Shown in pieces: positions 19,450 through 29,961 of a stretch of 35,201 nt of DNA (positions are counted from its first letter, which is position 1; each line of letters starts with the position of its first letter). This DNA is from Patescibacteria group bacterium UBA7396 (lineage in GTDB: Bacteria; Patescibacteriota; Gracilibacteria; BD1-5; UBA6164): contig DKNE01000015.1 in the NCBI GenBank assembly GCA_002470645.1, positions 1-35,201 of the forward strand, given 5' to 3'. A program made the translations under genes and the position numbers. A model generated the notes under the pieces. That model was given only the letters and a program-made list of their open reading frames with translations. It was not told the DNA's origin and made no database searches.

Positions 19450-20481
19450 TTAACATTTATTAAGCGCAGTTTCTATGAGAACACTTTTATAACATTGAGG
19501 ATCTGGTTTTTTTAAAGTTTTTTCAACAGCATATGTAATACATTTTGCTCCTCATCTACAGGTATCTTTAAGATTACAATTACTACAAATTTCAATATCA
19601 TCATGAATAGATAATAATTTTTTATACTCATTTCAAAAAAAAGCATCACGAAGAGAAATCTCTTTAATATTTCATAGTGATATTTCTAGTCTTTTACATG
19701 GATATATTTCTCCATCATGATTAAGCACTAAAAGTCTATGGTGATTTATAGCGCACCCATCTCAATTATAACTATATCAAGTCACTTCAGAACATCCTCA
19801 TAAATCAATAAATCAATTTTTTAATTGAAAGTTAATTTTATGAATTTTTAAAGAAAAAATATACCACTCTTTTGGTGATAACATAAATTCTCAAATTTGA
19901 TTTCATGTTCAGGTTGGTACAAGTCTCCTTATTTTTATTCTGAGGTTATGTTTTTCAATCAGAGGAATGAGTTTCATTATTTCATCTTGATTCAGTTTTG
20001 TAAGTGTGAATGATAAATGGAGAGGAAAATTATTTTTTGTACATAATTCAATTGCCTGAATTATGCTTTTATATGTTCATTTTCCCCTGATACTATCATT
20101 TACTATTTGGTCTCCTTCAATACTGATTTGAAAATGAAATGAAATATTTGAAAGGGATTTTAGGTAATCAATTTTTTCTTGATTTAAAAGAGAACCATTG
20201 GTAAGTATTCAGATATGAAGTTGTTTTTTGGGTGCATTAGTGTTAATATAATTCAGAAGTTCAGGAAATTCTTTTTTTAAAAATGGTTCTCCACCGACAA
20301 AATTAATATATTTTTTATTAAATTCTTGTCAGTAAGAATTAGTATGAATTTCTAAAAATTGATGAAAAATATTTTTAAGGGTATTTATTTCAAAGCCATC
20401 ATCATTATATTCACTTTGATAGCAATGTTTACATCTATAATTACATTTCTCAGTAATGTGCCATTGAAATACAAACTTCAT
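19450..20481 (-). CDS. radical-SAM/SPASM enzyme, candidate second maturase
   Basis: Protein of 343 residues. The radical-SAM motif CNYRCKHC (C13, C17, C20) sits at the very N-terminus (MKFVFQWHITEK...), followed by 'INFVGGEPFLKKEFPELL', 'LHIGILTNGSLLNQEKIDYLK' and 'FQISIEGDQIVNDSIRG'. The C-terminal SPASM domain binds extra Fe-S clusters: 'YPCKRLE', 'CSNCNLKDTCRGGAKC' and a final CYKS. SPASM enzymes commonly modify peptides (thioether, C-C or C-N crosslinks, epimerisation). It occupies the place of the second radical-SAM enzyme of Hxs systems (HxsC), but its cluster motif lacks the CxxC variant I would expect there, so I leave it unnamed. It overlaps the preceding gene's stop (TAATG). Confidence 0.88.
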
Positions 20482-21977
20482 TATTTTCTTTTAATTATAA
20501 TAGTAGAAATTATTCATAAAACTATTATACCAATAAGAATAAATATATAATTTAAATTTATACCTTTTTCTTCTTGTATAATTTTCTCTTCTTGAACAAT
20601 ACTCACATTTTCTAATAAATCTTTATTTTCTTGGAAAATTTTATCAAAAGGGAAAAGCTGAGCATATTTATTCGTGAACTCTTGTCTTTTAGCTTGATTA
20701 TTTGAATCCTTTATTTTTTCAAAATCTTGTTGAAATTGTTCATATGTTTTTGTGAGATCTTGATAGTTATCCTCAATAGAAACTTTTTTTATATTCGCTA
20801 ATAATATATCAGGGTCTTTTTTATTTTCTTCTGTGAAAAGAGTATTGAATAAGTACATTCTATAATCCGTTCTTCAAACTTTATTTTCTACTTTATAGTA
20901 GGTATTATTGAGATAGTTTACTTCTCTTGTATAATATGGTTGTAAATCGATAAGTTTATTTTTTGTTTCCTCATCTATATCAACTCTTCATAAAAAATAG
21001 TTTATCCACCAAATAAAATCAAGTTGTGGCTCTACATACCATTTTGTTACTTCATCCCATTTATTTTCTACTATATATATGCTTTTTGCTAACGGAGAGT
21101 CTATAGATAGTAAGTATTCAAATAAATGATGTCTTCTATACTCGTTATAATCATTAAAAAAATTTATTCCATTGATAAATACATAACGAATTCAGAATGG
21201 GTCTCCAAAAGGTTTTCCTCAAACAAAGTATCTTTTTACTTCTAAATCATTATTATTGTAAATTTCTTTTATATTTGGAGAATTTAAATCAGTATTTTCT
21301 ATTCTAGTTTTATACCAATCATTTATTTCTTTTGATTTATCTGTCATATTGTATAAATCATAGTAATTTTTTAATTCATTGTTTTCAGGAACAAAATAAA
21401 CCATATTTATTTCTAATACATCTTTTTTACCAAGAGTATCTTTAAAGACTCTTTTTACTTCTACTTGTTTATAATTTTTATCTTTTCCTTTTACTGTTTT
21501 CACAATAAAATTTTCAGGATAGGTAGAATATGCAACAGTTACATCTCATTTTTTTAATTGAGATAATTTTCAAAGTAAGTGTTTATTTTTCACAAGAGAA
21601 CAAGAAAGAAAACTCTCTTTTTGATTATGAGAGATATTGTAAAAATTTACTTCTGTATCATAAAAAAATGATTGTCATAAATCTATTCCATATAACTCAA
21701 ATATTCTAAAAATATCTTTTCTTGATAGTTGACTTTTTTCTCAAAAATTATATGTTTCTCTATTAAAAACATCTATATTTAAGAAATCAACACCACTGAT
21801 ACCATCATTTGATGTAGCTCCAACATTTGTTTGAATAGATTTTTTTAAATCAATAGAACTATCATAATTTCTTATTAATTCAAAACAATTTTGTTTTTCA
21901 TTTTCAATATTTCAATAAGAATATTGAAAAAGACTCATAAAACTTATAAAAACTAGGAAATATTTTGAAATTTTCAT
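20481..21977 (-). CDS. exported protein with C-terminal membrane anchor
   Basis: Protein of 498 residues. N-terminal signal peptide (MKISKYFLVFISFMSLFQYSY) and a C-terminal hydrophobic span (NYIFILIGIIVLGIISTIII) followed by the basic tail KRK; no LPxTG motif is seen before the span. The middle is a large extracytoplasmic domain with many aromatic residues and few cysteines; near the end comes a helical, charged stalk (TKTYEQFQQDFEKIKDSN...). I recognise no family. Tight coupling to the SPASM gene (TAATG) and location 29 bases after the HxsA-like stop suggest it acts with the modified product, perhaps as a receptor, exporter partner or maturation factor at the surface. Confidence 0.8.
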
Positions 21978-22006
21978 AAATAGAATGTTATATATTAATA
22001 AGAATT

Positions 22007-22642
22007 TTATCCACAACTATCTCATCCGTCTCAGTCTCCACTATCTCAACTTCAACTATTAAAATGAGGAGGAGGTGGTGGTGGCGGTGGTGGCGGAGCA
22101 GAAGGTTCTGGAGCAGAAGGTTCTGGAGCTGGTGGTGGTGGTTCTGGCGTAGTAGGAGTTCCTCATCCATCTCATCCTCATCCATCTCATACACTTCCAC
22201 TTCCACTTCCACTTCAGCTTCCACTATCTCAACTACTCAGATGATTACAATGAGCACTTATAGGTGCAGAAATACAAGTAGGAGTTATGTTATAGTGTCC
22301 ATTTACTACTCAAGATATAGGTTCACAAGATATAGGAGTACAACTTGAATTATAGAGGTAGCTTACATTTTCTCCTCCACATGAGTTTGTAGGTATATTT
22401 GTCAGCCCCGCTCAGAAAATACCAGTACCATTATAATGACCATTAGTATTTCCACTAAAATGCCCACTTGGAGATATGTCACAAACTGCTAAAGTTTGTG
22501 TAATACCTACTCAAATCGCTCATGCAATACCTACTCAAATCGCTCATTTTGTAGATATATTTCCAGACTCATCAGTAATAAAGTCCTTTATGGATTTCTT
22601 TATACTAGGGAAAGAAAATCCTTTTTTTATTTTATTCTCCAT
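22007..22642 (-). CDS. HxsA-like Gly/Pro/Cys-rich precursor peptide (candidate)
   Basis: Protein of 211 residues. Residues 1-32 are a charged leader (MENKIKKGFSFPS...DESGNISTK). Residues 33-53 are a hydrophobic Gly-rich segment built on an 8-residue duplication, GAIGVGIA/GAIGVGIT. A low-complexity core follows with seven cysteines, six His-x-Ser/Asn tripeptides (HFS61, HYN69, HYN116, HCN131, HLS134, HFN193), a Ser-Gly run, a Pro-rich stretch ending in ten prolines (183-192) and a Gly/Asp/Ser tail ending DSCG. About 16 glycines are UGA. Placement between HxsB-like and SPASM radical-SAM genes, and the HxS/N motifs, make it the likely modification substrate. Start at 22642 is 25 bases after the hxsB stop. 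It could instead be a secreted structural protein. Confidence 0.6.
22503..22548 (-). repeat. 24-base tandem duplication in the precursor leader
   Basis: ATACCTACTCAAATCGCTCA occurs twice, 24 bases apart (about 22503-22522 and 22527-22546), encoding GAIGVGI twice within the hydrophobic part of the precursor. In the coding sense each unit carries two UGA glycine codons. It reads as a recent slippage-type duplication. Confidence 0.85.
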
Positions 22643-22667
22643 AAGAAAAAAATTAAAAAATAAATAT

Positions 22668-24149
22668 TTAAAAACAATTTTTATTATCATCACCTTGTCA
22701 AACCCAATTTTTATAAATATCAAAATACTTAGGATTTTCAATATTTATAAAAATATTATCAAGTACATTATATGATATTTTTATTCTATTATCAAGGGAA
22801 TAATTTGGGAAAACATTTCCATGATGTTTATAGTTATGAACCGGACAAACTCAAATATAAACTTTATAAACAGAGTCATTATATCCAGGTAAACTATCAG
22901 TAATAGAAGCTTTTATCATTGTTTTTGTAGTATCATTATCAATCATATTTACATAATTTGTTTTTTCATCTTTTTCAATACTTCATACGTAAAAACTTTC
23001 ATCTCACATTTCACTAAACATTCTTCCTTCATCACAAGTATAAATATTTCCATTATAATTATATGCTACTTGTCAAATAGTTGCTCAACAAGGGCTTCTT
23101 TCATCTAAAAAGTTTGGATCTGTATTTTTTAACACTTTTTGTAAATAAATAGTAGTAAGACTTTCTCTGAGATAAATTCACCTTTCGTGAAGTTCATAAA
23201 TATATTTCAAACAATTATTATAAAATTCATTGAATTCCTCTGGTGAATATCCGAGTGTATCCATGTTTTTTGAAGCAAATCAATAGGGATTTAATGGTCT
23301 TAAGAAAATAGAATTTAATCAAAGCCCAACATAGGTATCAATTAACTCTTTGTATTTTGGAAGAGTTTTTCTTGTTACGGTTGTAAGAGCACCTATCCTA
23401 TTTTGCATCCCTCTTTTTTTATATTCATCATTAATTCTTCTTATCCAATAGGTTACTTTTTCATAAGAATTTCCTTTGTTAAAAGTTCTGTTAAAGTTAT
23501 GTGTTTCTTCATCTCAATCAAGGGAAGTAGAAAGTCATATATTATTCTCTAAAATATATTGAAATTTTTCTTCAGTCATCAAGGACATATTACTTACAAG
23601 CGCAAAATTCAAATCTTTTTTTAAATGATGTGCTTTCAATTTAGCATATTCTACAATAAATTTTAGAACATCAAAATTTAATAATGGTTCTCATCATTGA
23701 AATTCTATAGTAATTTGGTTTGATGTTGTATAAAATATCGTATCTACCACTTTTCTTGCTATTTCAACAGTCATGTCTTTTCCTTGAGCTTTTTCATTCG
23801 ATACGTAAGCATGACAATACTTACAGGCATGATTACATCTTAGTGTGAGTACTATAATATGAAGAGATGGTCAGTATTGTAAAAAGCTACTTTTTTGCTT
23901 CCATCCTACTGCATTCTCTTTTTTAAATCAATCATTTTTTATAAATAATTTTCTTGAGAGTTCATCGTATTTTTCTTTTGAAATTTTGTTTAATTTTCAG
24001 GTTATGAAATTGAGAAAATCCGCATTTAATAAGAAACAAAAGTATCAAATATCATTGGTAATAAGATATCTATTTTCATCAAATTTTTTGAATCTAAAAA
24101 ATCATATTTTCTCCGATTTTAATTTTTTTATTGAATCATAATTTATCAT
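22668..24149 (-). CDS. hxsB: HxsB-like radical-SAM peptide maturase
   Basis: Protein of 493 residues. The N-terminal ~90 residues (FFRFKKFDENRYLITNDIGYFCFLLNADFLNFITG) match the HxsB leading domain that reads '...LTNxxGxxxFL...' in this family. The radical-SAM motif CNHACKYC is at C105, C109, C112, followed by the HxsB hallmarks 'ITIEFQGGEPLLNFD', 'STSLDGDEETHNFNRTFNKGNSYEK', 'FLRPLNPYGFA' and 'RSPCGATIGQVAYNYNGNIYTCDEGRMFSEMGD', the Cys-containing C-terminal domain. Family role (known): SPASM-like maturase that modifies HxsA-type peptides with HxsC and HxsD. It starts 4 bases after the second HxsD-like ORF and ends 25 bases before the precursor ATG. High confidence in the family; the chemistry is undetermined. 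Confidence 0.85.
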
Positions 24150-24153
24150 AATG

Positions 24154-24348
24154 TTAGGTAGTTATTTGTAAGTATACTAAATAATTCATAAACTCATCAA
24201 AAATCATATCTTGGTTTTCTTCTTCATCTATAATAACAGAAGAATTTTTTATGATTATGTTAAAATTTTCTTGAAACACTTGTATTCATTTGGTAATAAT
24301 TTCTTCAGTATAAAACTTTTTATCTATTTTGAAACTTTTTTTTCACAT
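24154..24348 (-). CDS. second, short HxsD-like protein
   Basis: Protein of 64 residues beginning MGKKSFKIDKKFYTEEIITKG and reading through IIIKNSSVIIDEEENQD, a degenerate copy of the HxsD/PqqD-like fold start ('FxIDxxxYxxExIxKA'). It overlaps the end of the first HxsD-like gene by 29 bases in another frame, starting within GATG next to a run of eight A's. Losing one A would fuse the two genes into one ~232-residue protein with two HxsD-like domains. The two may therefore be coupled genes, a frameshift-made fusion, or one gene with a sequencing or real indel. HxsD-type proteins probably bind peptide leaders. It is followed 4 bases later by hxsB. Confidence 0.6.
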
Positions 24349-24853
24349 CGTTAAGATTATTAACATTTAAAATACTTTCGGTAGTTTTTTTTCATTCTAT
24401 TTCTCCTAGTAATTTTTTTATATCATCTTCATCTATTTTTAACTCTGGGTCATTTTCAAGTTCTTTTAAAATATTTTCTATTTCATTTTCAAGCGTACTA
24501 TTTTCTTTTTTAATATCTATTTCGACATAATTATTCATATCAATAGATCAACTCAACGCTGCTGTTATTATTTCTTCACGAATAACTTTATTATCTTTTT
24601 CTAATTCCGAACGCAGGTATACATTTAACAGTTCATCACAAAATTTTAAAATAATCTCTTCGCTATCTATATGAGATTCTGCTTTTTTCTTACATTGAAC
24701 TTTAATATTTTTTCCTACCATAGCAAAAATAAAATATCATAAATCAAGAAAATTATAAGCAGTTTTGAGGACAATATTTTTAGAGAATATTTTTGTATCA
24801 ATAACAAGTTCAAACATATCTCCAGATACTTCTTTTTGTATTAAAAAATCCAT
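24320..24853 (-). CDS. hxsD: HxsD-like protein with acidic C-terminal tail
   Basis: Protein of 177 residues. Residues 1-105 match the HxsD family: MDFLIQKEVSGDMFELVIDTKIFSKNIVLKTAYNFLDLG, then 'FCDELLNVYLRSELEKDNKVIREEIITAAL', the family's LLNxYLLREE helix. Residues 106-177 are an acidic helical extension. HxsD is the small accessory protein of Hxs systems, of unknown activity, likely a precursor-recognition element. The reading frame runs into A8 near 24340 and stops at 24320; the alternative frame continues as a second HxsD-like domain. The gene begins 19 bases after the Cys-repeat lipoprotein gene. Confidence 0.72.
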
Positions 24854-24872
24854 AATTTTAAGTTAAATAATA

Positions 24873-25838
24873 TTATTTTTTTCCAACTAATGTTTTACAT
24901 TGTTCTTTTGAAAGACTATCTTGTATATCATTACAAAGATTTATATTTTTTGTATCTCTGGCTTTTTGAAATATTTCTAAATCGGTCAACCCAACATAAT
25001 AATTTTTACAATTATTTTGTGCACTTGTGTTACTTAAATTATTACAAAGACTTACATCTTTTGCTTCAACAGCAAGAACAGAATATTTTTCTTCTCTACA
25101 TTTTTCAAAGGATGATATTCCTCAAGGTAGTTTACTACAATTTTGCTCAATTTCAATCATTTTTTTATCTTTTCATTGACTATTTGATATTATATTCTGT
25201 ACTTGTTTTTGTTCATCTTGAGCTCAATTTCTTTCTTTGATAATTTCATTACAATTTGCTTTATCATACTCATTAGTAATTTTTTCACAGTAAGAATTTT
25301 CTTTTATATCTGGAGTATTTTGAATATAAGTGATATAATAATAGTTACTACATTTATTTTGAATTTCTTTATCTTGAATATTATTACAATCGCTCAGTTT
25401 TATATTTTTGCTTTCTTCGATATTTTTTTCAAGAGTACAAATATTTTTATCACTACTATTTTTAATATTATCACATTGCCCATCTTTTAAATGTATATTA
25501 TTCACACTAGTAATACAATTTTCTTTGTATTGAGTTCCTCTTATTTTATCACAATAACTGTAATCTTTATTTTCTTGTGCAAGTAAGAGATAGATACTAT
25601 TTGTACAACTAATTTTATCAAGAGTATTTTCTATTTTATCACAATTTTTAATATCTCTTGAACTAATAATTTCATCTAAATTATAAACTTGCTTCTCTGG
25701 TGTATTATCTGATTTAATTCAAGAAGATACTTCTATTGGAGTCTCTTCTTGAGTTGTAATTTCGGTATTATTCTTTTCTGTTTTATTACAAGATGTAATA
25801 AATAGAACTGTTAAGAATATAAATAATAATTTTTTCAT
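24873..25838 (-). CDS. lipoprotein with eight Cys-x11-Cys repeats
   Basis: Protein of 321 residues. The start is a lipoprotein signal peptide (MKKLLFIFLTVLFITSC, lipobox-like ITSC with the lipidated Cys at 17). After a ~60-residue Glu/Thr/Ser linker comes a repeated motif C-[DNES]-x-[IL]-x8-C in eight copies, spaced C-x11-C (one copy x12), such as CDKIENTLDKISC, CDKIRGTQYKENC, CNNIQDKEIQNKC, CEKITNEYDKANC and CNDIQDSLSKEQC. The paired cysteines probably form a disulfide-stapled helical hairpin array outside the membrane. I recognise no named family. The start is 5 bases after the large secreted protein's stop, so the two are co-expressed. It is rich in Asn/Lys/Ser, with no catalytic motif. 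Confidence 0.82.
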
Positions 25839-25843
25839 ATATT

Positions 25844-28800
25844 TTATTTAGATAATATAATAAGTGGATTTTGTTGAGCATTTACATCATATTTGATGAT
25901 AAGAGATGATGTATGATTATCTATCTTTTGTAATAATGCATTTCAAGTTTCGTTAAAACATGTTTTTCTTCAAACAAATGCATTAGAAGTGATAGCTCCG
26001 TTTCCATTTACCCCATAATAACTGTTATTACATCATATAGTTTCATTTCATTGTCTAGTAGAAAATCTTCTTAATGCTGCAAAATCATATTTATTTGCTT
26101 CATCAAATGTACACCAACTTCAAATATTTCATTTTTTATCAATATAAATATCAGTTCCATAAGGGCACGCTAATTTTTTATCAGATGTATTATAATAGTC
26201 AACAGATCATCAAATAGTATTTGCCGCAAATATTGACCCATACCACATTAATTGCTTATTGAGCTCAGTAGGACTTGTATTATTATTGATAAAAATTTTT
26301 GTTGGGTTATTACTATCAACACTCATTATACTTCATTCTGAAAATAGTATTCATACTATATTGGTAGGTTTTTGAGTAATATAAATATTTCCTCCATTCT
26401 TTTGATTTTTTTCATCTCTTAGTACATAGTATCAAATCAAAGAATTATTTGTTTGATAATACATATCTGTATCCAGAAGTAAATTTCATCATTTTACTAT
26501 AATATTATTTTTTCCAGAAATTCCTATTATATCTCAACTTATTTTTACTAAACATCATTGATTTAAAGTATTATAACTATTTGAACAGGTTTTTCATGAG
26601 AAGTCATAATAAAATATTTTTTCTCAACTTGGAAGTGTATGTGTAGGTTTCGTTAAATCTATAGTATAATCAGTATTTGTAGTAACTGTATTGGTTAAAT
26701 TTTTAGTATAAGTTTCAATATTTTTCTTTATTTCAGCTTTTAGTACTCATTTATCAAAACCATTTTTATCAAGAGATACATTAGGAGTGGTATTTTCCAT
26801 TAATGATGATCATACTGATTGAGAACTAGAAGAAATTAATCATCTAATATCAATATCTCTGTTTAAAAAAGTATCTTTTCAAATATTATATTTGGTTACT
26901 TGATAAGAGGTATTTATATTATTAAATTTTGAATATGGATGTATTAAGCTTAAATCTATACTAGAATCTCAAAAACCAAGTCCATTAGAGTCAAAATTCA
27001 GAGTATAAGTTTGGCTTGAACTTCATTTACTTCAAGGTGGAGTTACTCCAATATCAATATCTATTCCTCAATTATTACTAAAATTTTCTTCATTTCATAC
27101 TTTTATTCTTTTCCAAAGTCCTCATATGTTTGAAAAATTAAAATGAAATTTTATAACACTTGGCTCAAATTTTATAGGAGAATCTGTATTTCTGGTTACC
27201 TGAATTTTTAGATTATAATTGGTATTGTCATTAATAGTATTGGTAAATTCTGTTATTTCTACTTCAAATGCTGGCCAAAACTTTAATTTTTGACTAAAAT
27301 CTGCATTTGCCGAAAAATTTGAATTTCAAAATTTAGAATCAGAAACACTAAAATCTTTTAAGTGTACATCTCATCTTCAAAAATCATAATCAGATTCAAG
27401 AGTAGGTACTACTGATTTTACATAAAAAATAATAGGGAGCCCATTTGTAAAATAAGTATTAAGTCAAACTCAAGAAAAAACATTTCCTCAACTTGACCAT
27501 GAGGTTTGTCCAGGCCATCTAAAATATATTGGATTATTTGCTGCAAAAACATCTAAAAAGTTACTCGTATTTTCAAATATGATTCCTGTTAAAGATCTTA
27601 TTTCTCTTTCTTCTAATCCATGAATTTTATAAGGTTTTATTTTATTTTCATATATATCTTTTACATCAATAGTAAATTGATAATGCGAACTTCCATCAGC
27701 TACTACCTTTTCATCTTTTATTTCTCACTTTTTTTCTATAGTAAATGATTTAGGTATATTTATTTGTCCAGGAACTATATAAAGAGAATCTTCTTTAATA
27801 GTTTTATTTCCTACCCAGTCAGAAATTTCTATATGGAGTGATATTTTCCCATATCATTTATTTTCTTCATCAAAGTCTAAAACATTTTTATAGTTGAGTC
27901 ATAAATCTACTCAAAGAGTTTTATTTTTTAATGCATCCTCTTGGCTTTTTTGAGTTACATTATATGTAAGAGTATTTTTATTTCCATTTTCTAAAGTATA
28001 TTCTATTTTTATTTCTTTTAATCAAGATCATCCATTTTCTTCTAATCAATTGAAGGTATAAACAAGACTTTTATCATTAGCGACAATTATTTCATTTTTT
28101 ACATCAAATTTAGGAGGTTGAGCATCATAATATTGACATCTCATCATCCCAGCCGGAATACCTGCAAGATATTCACTTGCAAACCTATGATTTGCTTTAT
28201 ATTTTCTATCTACTCCATCAAGATATACATCATACCCATTATTTGATACTGGATTTATATTTGCTTGGAACTCAAAACATAAATCATCGGTATTTGTTTG
28301 TTTACAACTACTAGCAACTCAACAAGGATTTACTCATGCTGGAGCTACTCTTTGTTCATATGGTTCATTACTATATGCAACTCAATACCATTTTATCATA
28401 CTACTACCTATGTTGAATATATTGATACTTTGAGAAGTTTCTTTTCCTGCATTACTTCTGAGTATAATTGTATCAGTAGTATTTGCACTATACCATTTTT
28501 CATAAATATTATCAGCTATTTTATCCCATCACGTAATATTTGTATTTGTACATCAACTAAATTGATCTTCACAGATTACTTGGGCTTTTATTTTTGATAA
28601 AATATAGTTTTCACTTACTTCCTCAAAAAAAACTCTTACACTCGGACCAGATGATACTAATTTAAAAACTTTTTCTAAAGATGTTGTTTGATTTAGTTCA
28701 TCTATAGCTGTAATTTTTAAAATATTTTCTCAATTTTTGTTTAGTGGAAGAGAAAGAGTTGCTTTCCCATTAGTTATACCACTATTTGTATTTGCTTCAA

Positions 28801-29824
28801 TAATTATCCCGGCATAGCTTATCGTACATGAAACTAAATTAGTATCTTCACAAGTAATAGTAATATTTTTATTTGTTGTATACCAAGTATCATTTTCCCA
28901 ATTTTCATTCATTTTTACTTCTGGTTTTGAATTGTCATATTGAAAATATCCTTTTTTTTCTTCTTTATATAAAAGAGAATTATTTCATCCATGAAATACT
29001 CATAAACATACGGTAATTTTTTTCTCTCCATCAGTGCTTGGAGTATAGGTAATCATTTGTCATCAATCAACAGTAACCTGATCATAGTTTAAAACTTCAG
29101 TATAATTACTTATATTATTACTACAAGCATTTGAATTTTCAGCAACATAGTATCTAATTTTTTTAGAAGGTGCTGTATTTGATATATAATTTAATTTTAA
29201 ACTTATATTGTAAGGGTTTTCTGAATTAAACATTTCATTTTTTGAATATCCAGTATTTCAAGGTAGTCATATAGTAAGTTCTTTTTTAAGATTATAAGAC
29301 ATACCATAGGCACCATATTTTCCACTATTATTTTTAGCACATAATATAAATGCCTTATTTGATCATGCAAAAGTTCATTCTAATATATCTGGGGATATAG
29401 TAAAAGTTTTATCAGCAGATATTTGATAATCTATGTCGTAAGTAGTATTTTTACAAACGTTGTTGATGAAATAATTTTCTCTAAATTGTTTAGTTTCGCC
29501 TCAAAATCACGCTGGAAAAATTCAGGTTTTTAACACAATATATCAAAATGCTATTGTTCCAGAAGGGGAATTATATTTTATAGTTTGTTCTTCTGTAAAA
29601 AATACATCAGTTGGTTGAAGACTATTTCATAGTCTCATAACTCCTGTAAACGAATTTATAAAATGGTTACTATTTAATTTTTCAAAAGATATATGAAGTG
29701 GTAATCATTGAGCTCAAGGAGTATTATCATTGTATTCATCAGCAAAAGTTGTATTTCAAAGAGAGATTATACAACAAAGTATCAGGATAACAAACTTATA
29801 AAAACGAAAAATAGAGGATATCAT
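25844..29824 (-). CDS. large secreted multi-domain surface protein
   Basis: Protein of 1326 residues starting with a signal peptide (MISSIFRFYKFVILILCCIISLGNTTFA). The sequence is rich in Asn, Ser and Thr, with many beta-strand-like stretches and periodic segments resembling immunoglobulin/cadherin-like domains ('ITAIDELNQTTSLEKVFKL', 'NEIIVANDKSLVYTFN', 'HYQFTIDVKDIYENKIKPYK'). Cysteine pairs occur about 450-600 residues in. The C-terminal ~150 residues contain 'YGTDIYIDKKGNIGSGCTFDEAN' and 'RKTCFNETGNALLQKID', resembling a small folded cap. No clear anchor is seen at the C-terminus (ends LIILSK). First gene of the run; a strong promoter precedes it. Likely a surface or fibrous protein, possibly an adhesin or the target displayed with the modified peptide. 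Confidence 0.8.
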
Positions 29825-29854
29825 ATGCAATAGTTATAAAATAAAATTTTAATT

Positions 29855-29883
29855 ATTAAAACATATAAAATATTAAAAGTCAA
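29855..29883 (-). promoter_or_regulatory. sigma-70 promoter of the 18-kb run
   Basis: On the minus strand, TTGACT (29878-29883), 17-base spacer, TTTAAT (29855-29860). The start is predicted near 29848, leaving a ~24-base AT-only leader before the ATG at 29824. It is the only good promoter I find ahead of the 13 same-strand genes down to 11670, although internal promoters cannot be excluded. No operator-like repeat is evident. Confidence 0.65.
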
Positions 29884-29936
29884 TTTTTTAATCATATAAA
29901 TTTTATACTTAATTTCACATTATAGCTAAATAAAAA

Positions 29937-29961
29937 AAAACTCAAGTATATCTTGAGTTTT
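29937..29961 (-). terminator. intrinsic terminator of htpG
   Basis: Stem AAAACTCAAG (29937-29946) with CTTGAGTTTT (29952-29961), followed on the minus strand by a run of T's (T9 across 29932-29940). It ends next to the htpG stop codon. Confidence 0.85.

Noticed and set aside
19450..20481. Firm naming of the SPASM gene as HxsC
   Set aside because: Position fits, but I do not see the HxsC-specific cluster motif; kept as a generic SPASM maturase.
22064..22348. Plus-strand Trp/Arg/Ser-rich ORF opposite the precursor
   Set aside because: It is the antisense of the Gly/Pro-rich precursor, with composition explained by it.
22503..22546. Possible CRISPR-like direct repeat
   Set aside because: Only two adjacent copies without a spacer, and in-frame coding; no array.
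29825..29936. Small RNA or riboswitch upstream of the 18-kb run
   Set aside because: Only AT-rich leader and a promoter; no stable structure apart from the htpG terminator.
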